Part shown: positions 58,855 through 64,000 of the stretch, one piece after another
Numbering within the stretch: the first letter of the stretch is position 1
Layout: the number at the start of each line of letters is the position of its first letter
Source of the DNA: Parathielavia appendiculata
Taxonomy: Eukaryota; Ascomycota; Sordariomycetes; Sordariales; Chaetomiaceae
Assembly (NCBI RefSeq): GCF_033297405.1
Contig: NW_026944220.1
Span: 2,736,980-2,800,979 of the forward strand
Direction of reading: 5' to 3'
Length of the DNA stretch: 64,000 nt
The notes under the pieces: generated by a model
Told to the model about the DNA's origin: nothing
The model's database searches: none
The model's input: only the letters and a program-made list of their open reading frames with translations
Position numbers and translations under genes: made by a program

Positions 58855-60728
58855 TCAAAATGACACCATCCGCCTCGCAGGGCCTCGTTCAGCGCCACAG
58901 CTGGGTGATGCCCCTAGCATTTTGGTGATATCACGATCGCGAGGGTTGATGCGGCCGGGGGCGGTTGGCGAGTCCTGCAAAGAAGGGTCTTGTTGACCAA
59001 AGGCGTAGGTTTGCGCGCGACCCAGGCCCCTGCGGTTCTGGCGCAGACGATTCATTTCCCGCTCGCAGGTGTTAACGTGTTCAGCGGCGTTCATCTCGAC
59101 ATAGGCCTGAGGATAGCAGCGCTCGCGGTGCTCCGCAAAGAATGCACTGTAGCCGCCCTCCAGTATGTAGATTTCCGGGTAGAAGAGCTTGGGGTATTGG
59201 GCGGCGTTCTCGTTCCGGTCCCTGGCGCGGACGTGGCGGGCCATGATCGGGGCCCGATGGGCCGAATATTCGCAATGGAAGATCAAGAGGGTGCGGCCCG
59301 GCATCGGGTTGTCGACCAGCTGACTAGCCAACAGCTCTTTGTCGTTATAGTTGATGGCACCGTCGATATGGCCCCCCTCGTACTCGTACTCGAACCGACA
59401 ATCAATGATCATTTTGTTGTCGAAATGCTCGCTGTACTTGCCGTCAAGGACCTCGAGCATCGTCTCGCGTGTGATACGCGGGATGTTGTCACACTCGTCC
59501 TCGGGAAAAAAGTGCGGGAGAACGAGCTCGGGCTGCTCTTCAAGGTCCATCACCGACTGCAGGGCTGTGCAGGCAAACGCCGCTCCATCCTTCTTGCCCC
59601 CCACGACGTCGCCGGGGTTCTCAAACATGCTCAACGATCGCCGATACTGCTGCTTCCGTGGCCGCATGAAGGGATTCGTACTTCTCCGACCTTGGCCGAT
59701 ACTGGGCGACCCATTGCGCGCACCGCTCACGCCATTGAGGCTATTGAAGTGCGCCTTGGGACGTGTGATCGCCATCGGAGCACAAGGGCTATTGGCGCTT
59801 TTCGGGCGCCGTTCCTGAGGGGGGGAGTCCTCAAAGCACTCGCTCAAGGACATGGACGAAGCGGGAGAAGAACCGAGCAGGCCGTCGGCTCCTGCCCCGA
59901 ATCGGAATGGCGGTAGCTGATTCTCGCCCTGGGGACGCCCAAGCGTGCCAATGGCCGTGAAGCCTTTGGCACGGGTGAGGGACGGTCGCCTAAGACCCAG
60001 CCTTTTGCGGCTGACATAGGGAAGAAGATATGTTAGAAAATGTGGGTCCTGGTCTACAGGCTGGAATGTGTAACAGAAACTTACTCGGCCACAACAGGTT
60101 TTGATGGGTGGAGTGAGTCAGACCTTGATGTCGGTGTTTCCGTCATTACTTCGTCTGAGCCTGGGGTTGGGGACGGCAGCTCAACATGGGCTACGAAGGG
60201 CGCCTTGTGAGGCAGCGGCGACATGTCCATCATATCGAAGCAGCCGGGGGAAGATGAAGGCGGTAAAGGTGGCGTGGTCACGTAGCCTGGAAGCAGGAAT
60301 TCCATCAGTCCCAACAACCCATGAGTCGGTCAAGCACCCGTCTTCCCGGCTTACCACGACCCTCGAGTGCATCCATCATGGCGGCCGTCGTGAACAAGGC
60401 TCGTCGTGGGGTGGGAAACATTGGGCTGCTGCTGGCATTGGGCCATTTTGTAAGTGACAGACCCACAACCGATGAGGGACAGCGGGAAGACAGGTACTCA
60501 CCTGGCTTCATTGAGCTTGAAGTTCTGGGACAGGTCGGCTGCCAAGGATGCTCCCGGAGAGATGCCCCGGGCATCCTTGGTGTTGAAGTAATCGGCATTT
60601 GGTAATTGGAAGGTGAACTGGGTTCTGCCGAGAGAATTGGGCACAAGGCGTGGGCCGAACATATTGGACTGGCCGAAGGTGGAGGGCGGTGCCGGCCGCA
60701 TTGCAGCCAGCGGCGATGACGTCTCCAT
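58855..60728 (-). CDS. CDC25: M-phase inducer phosphatase Cdc25
   Basis: Dual-specificity phosphatase that removes inhibitory phosphates from Cdk1 and triggers entry into mitosis. Model: complement(join(58855..60010,60085..60286,60355..60431,60502..60728)), 553 aa. The N-terminal half is a low-complexity regulatory region with many Ser/Thr-Pro sites (SPLPHK, SPTPGS), expected targets of Cdk and checkpoint kinases. The rhodanese-type catalytic domain (about 330-480) contains MIIDCRFEYEYEGGHIDGAI, the active-site loop HCEYSAHR with Cys415 and Arg421 (CX5R), and the ILEGGYSAFF motif. The start METSSPLAAM was preferred over an ATG eleven codons upstream. The acceptor at 60431 is a CAGCAG tandem site, so two proteins differing by one Ser are possible. 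Confidence 0.95.
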
Positions 60729-63700
60729 GATGAAGCAGATCCGGAGTGTCGATGCATGCACGGACAGAGAAGTGCCTGTCTATAATTCGGAGGTAGGTAT
60801 GTCGTCGAGGCTGAAGGAGAGCGCCGTGGTCGGGATGCTGGGTGCAGGACGTAGAGAAGCCGTCGTTGTCCCAAGGTTGGCAATCTCGAAGGAATGAAGG
60901 CCTAGGATAAGAGCATGCACTGGGCGCAAGCTGCACATCAGTCCTGGCGACCAAGGCGACGTTAATCGGCCACGACCTCCTCGGTTGCACCTGTTGAGAG
61001 AATGTTCGGGTGCAAAAGCTGCAGATTGCTGGACCCGAACTTCAGTTTTCTCTCGTCGTCCGGTGCAACGCGGGCGGTCTGCGGATTCGGGTCTGGCAGA
61101 ACCAGGGGAGGTGGAAGCCTGTGAATTATAGCGGGGGTTCCGCTTTTAAGTGCAGGCCGGGGAGGTTGGCCAGGGTTGAGAAAGAGATGATGTTTGCTGC
61201 ACGAAGTCCTCGGATCGCGGATAAGAAAGGGATCGAGAATAAAGGACCCCTGGACTGCTGTGTCGTGATGGCTGTACTGGCAATTGAGAGGTGCAACCAC
61301 AGCGTGGCAGATGGCCGGTTTGTCCGTTGCTCCCAATACCTGAGTCCGTCCTGTGTGCAGCTCCCGCCTGGCGGCGTTGATATTGGTGCCGAGAAAGCGG
61401 CACACGGCCAGGTCGCCTACCGATCCAAAGCTGATGCTCAACGGGCCAACAGTGCAAAAGCTGTTTCGTAAAGCTCAGGTCTACTATAGCCAGCGGGAGG
61501 GTAGCAGTTAAGAAGGATTTTCTCCCTTCCCAGCGGGTGCACGACGACGACAGGGAAGCCCGATCAAGCAGTTGGCTTCCCAGCAGGTTGTCAGGGGCGA
61601 TTCGCTGGGCCAAGCATGCTTCTTGCGGTTGCTCGGTGGGCGCCAGGGACCAGTGAGCGGGGACCTTGTTCGTGGAGGAGCTCCTGTGGGGCTGGGAGCT
61701 CCTTCCTGCAAAGGATTGGAAGCTCTTACGGCACGGCGCTTGAGAGACTTGAGCCATGTGCATGACGGAATAGAGCTACAACAAGCAAGACAGCATTTGC
61801 CAGCAATCACTTGTACCTTTTGGGGTGTAATACTGGTCTCGAGGTACCGTCCAATTGCAAGCTCAGACACTGTGCAACAACACTGGGGCTTTGGATGTGC
61901 CGCTTTCGGCGCCTCGACACCGCAGCTCCCAGTGGCCAGGGCAGTCGACGTTCGCTGTTGGGCAACTCGAGGATGCATCACTGTCACATCACCAGCAAGC
62001 TTTTCGGGATACAATGTTAACAGCCAAAGGAACGGACGAAAACGGACCTGTAAAGACCCCCAGAGTTGCCGTCTCAAACTCGCCTGACGACGAGTCTTGA
62101 TCTGGCACCTCGCCAGGGAACTCCTGCCCGGAAACCCACGGTCCCGCTTCAGACCATCATCTCCAGTCAAGAGGAAGCTTCAAAAGCGGCTCTCTCAGCC
62201 CAGCCCTTGCGGGTAGGTCGCAACACGAGCGGCGTTGGGACCACCGGGACGAGATGGGTCGGATGCTTAAACACTCCAAACCGCAACCTCACTTTACACA
62301 ACTAGGTACGGATACGATAGTCGGCTCCGATCCGGAATGCCGGTTTCATGATGGCTCGGCATCGAAACACAGTCAAGAAAGCACGCATTCATCACCTGGC
62401 AACCTTACCCGGAGATCGAAGCTCCCTTGGGCCACACGTCGATTGCTTCGGTTTCCTTGTGGGCAAGCGCTGCGTGTTAGCGCCCATGAGCTGAGCTGGA
62501 ATCGAGCATTGCAGCCACTGAGCATCGCGAATTGACAACTGTGCGCCGGCCACCCCTCCATAGATGATGGGCTCCGTTTCTTTCCAGGGCTGTGGAGATA
62601 CATAGCATTGCCGAAGCCCTTGTTTACTCGCTGAATTGCTGGCTTTGGTCATGCAGATCGTTCACTACCAGGTAGCGGATCTTGTCTAATCAGCAGTTCA
62701 CAACACTACATTCGAGGCCAGCCACACCACTCTGCGAGCGCGATCTCGCTCTGTTTGCGTCATACATTACCTTGCGAAAGCCCACAACAGCTGCAAGTCA
62801 AGATTCTGGAAGCAAACTGGGCCAAGAAGGTTGGCCAAGTTGTGGCCCACCCCGCCAACGGATCGCCCAAGCCCCTGTTCCGCTCCAGGTCTCAGGTTTT
62901 TTTCGGAACTTCGTCCCTGCCAGTGGGACCTTTGAATTGTCGGAGAGTTTGACCTCGCCATGGACCTACAGTACCTGGGCAACAGACAAACAAATGGCTG
63001 TACGGAGTACAAACATCTGAATTGCGGTCGGTTTGCAAAGTCTTGAAATAGCATCAGCGCTGCCTGGTAGAGTGCTTTCGTCTGAGAGACTTTCTCCACG
63101 TCCCGATCGGGAAAGACGTCATTCCTCCAGATTCCTCCTGGCAGGGCTGTGGCCGAGACCCTGACTCGCCCCCGGCGCGTTTTCCAAGGCTGAACAAGAT
63201 CGCCGATAGCGTCTTGAGCTCTCGTCATCATCGTCGACCAACAAGATTCGACACTCTTCCAGTTGCAAGATCCAGGTATGATCAAAACTTGACAAGAACA
63301 CGAAAGAAAAATGGAGAAACCTAAGAAAAACGAATGATGACGAAGTCTGTTTACCTCTCAGACCCAGACCTCGTTGTCGATACTGATCTGCGCTCACAGC
63401 GAGCAGCACCGAATGAGCCGCGCAACCGAGAGAGAGAGAGCGGCACATCGGATCTCTGCCCAATCGCGAGACCCAGATTAGCCCTCAGCGCCGCTCCCAA
63501 AGCCGCCAGCGCAGCCGAGTTCAGCTGTCAGGCACCCACGGTGGACATCTTTGGGTCGCATCCAGCTCACGTCAGTCAGCCACAACACAGCAGTCCCACA
63601 GCAGAATGGATCCCCCATTCCTCCGCAGCCGAAAGCGGGTTGGTTTGGTCAGGGTCAATTCCGTTGGCGCCTGCTGGTTTGTTCGAGCCATTGCAAGGGC

Positions 63701-64000
63701 ATGTTTGAGGAACTGCGCAAGAGAAGGCGCAGAAGGCTTTGTCTGGTAAAGAAACTAACGCACAGGCGTGGCAAGGCAACGAAACACCCGGAACCGGATG
63801 CAAGATGGATGCGTCCATCCAATGCTACATCGACACACCGTTTCCTGCGCCGACGCGGGGTAAAGTAAACAAACCAGCGCGAGTTTCTGGGGCTTGAATA
63901 AACATGCCGCATATCTCCGGGTCTCCCTTGCCGCGGGGTAGCAGAGACAGGACGCGGTGTCACCTGATGAGCACCAAGGGTTGCCGTTTTGGGTCGTCCT
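60729..64000. other. Region upstream of CDC25, no gene recognised
   Basis: 3.3 kb that include the CDC25 promoter and leader. Open frames of 80-220 codons exist on both strands (for example near 61150-62170) but overlap, lack family motifs and have the composition of shadow frames in GC-rich DNA. No tRNA, inverted repeat or transposon end was found. A short GA run lies at about 63428-63440. Confidence 0.5.

Noticed and set aside
58990..59916. 308-codon open frame antisense to CDC25
   Set aside because: It overlaps the catalytic domain of CDC25 fully and has the composition of a shadow frame.
61146..62170. Overlapping frames of 170-220 codons upstream of CDC25
   Set aside because: They occur on both strands, contain no recognisable domain and have biased Arg/Ser/Pro content.
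1..64000. CRISPR array, bacterial operon or phage features
   Set aside because: There are no regular direct repeats with spacers, no ribosome-binding-site-led gene strings, and all confident genes are eukaryotic with spliceosomal introns.

Overview
The window is nuclear DNA from a filamentous ascomycete, most probably a member of the Sordariomycetes (Sordariales-like). Genes are eukaryotic, with many 46-144 nt introns that have GT..AG ends and CTAAC-type branch sites. The conserved proteins are of filamentous-fungal type. One locus encodes a Sordariomycete-style alpha-class pheromone precursor (W-C-x5-G-Q-P-C-W repeats followed by KR). The intergenic DNA carries pogo/Fot1-like transposons, MITEs and a repeat copy whose changes look like RIP (C to T and G to A only).

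Layout. 1-4.1 kb: decayed F-box-like locus with a 95-bp direct repeat. 4.2-7.0 kb (-): NOP2, rRNA m5C methyltransferase, 11 exons. 7.6-12.8 kb (+): clathrin heavy chain, 4 exons, divergent from NOP2. 12.8-14.2 kb: two pyrimidine-core repeats and a hairpin MITE. 14.4-16.1 kb (-): secreted AA7 / berberine-bridge FAD oxidase. 16.7 kb: small inverted exonic fragment of pyruvate carboxylase. 17.3-22.4 kb (-): pyruvate carboxylase, 15 exons including an 8-nt and a 12-nt exon. 23.3-25.2 kb: two more pyrimidine-core repeats. 25.7-26.6 kb (-): peptide pheromone precursor. 26.7-31.5 kb: gene-poor. 31.6-32.2 kb: decayed unknown gene. 32.8 kb (-): tRNA-Gly(GCC). 33.6-34.5 kb (+): DUF1640/MCUR1-like mitochondrial protein. 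34.8-41.0 kb: transposon island (MITE, pogo-like element with a 980-bp assembly gap, pogo relic). 41.5-44.2 kb (-): cullin-3, divergent from ZIM17 (44.9-45.6 kb, +). 45.8-53.7 kb (-): UTP20. 54.6-56.3 kb (-): CWF19-like/DRN1. 58.9-60.7 kb (-): CDC25 phosphatase. 60.7-64 kb: no recognisable gene.

Most genes are housekeeping: ribosome biogenesis (NOP2, UTP20), vesicle traffic, anaplerosis, mitochondrial import, ubiquitin ligation, RNA lariat processing and the G2/M switch. They are not an operon or biosynthetic cluster. The points of most interest are the pheromone precursor, whose repeats all differ and which needs two compensating 1-nt shifts; the microexons of pyruvate carboxylase; the inverted pyruvate carboxylase fragment; and a dispersed repeat family with TA-flanked terminal inverted repeats around a long homopyrimidine core.

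All exon boundaries come from reading splice sites and checking that the reading frame and family motifs are restored. No alignment or RNA data were available.
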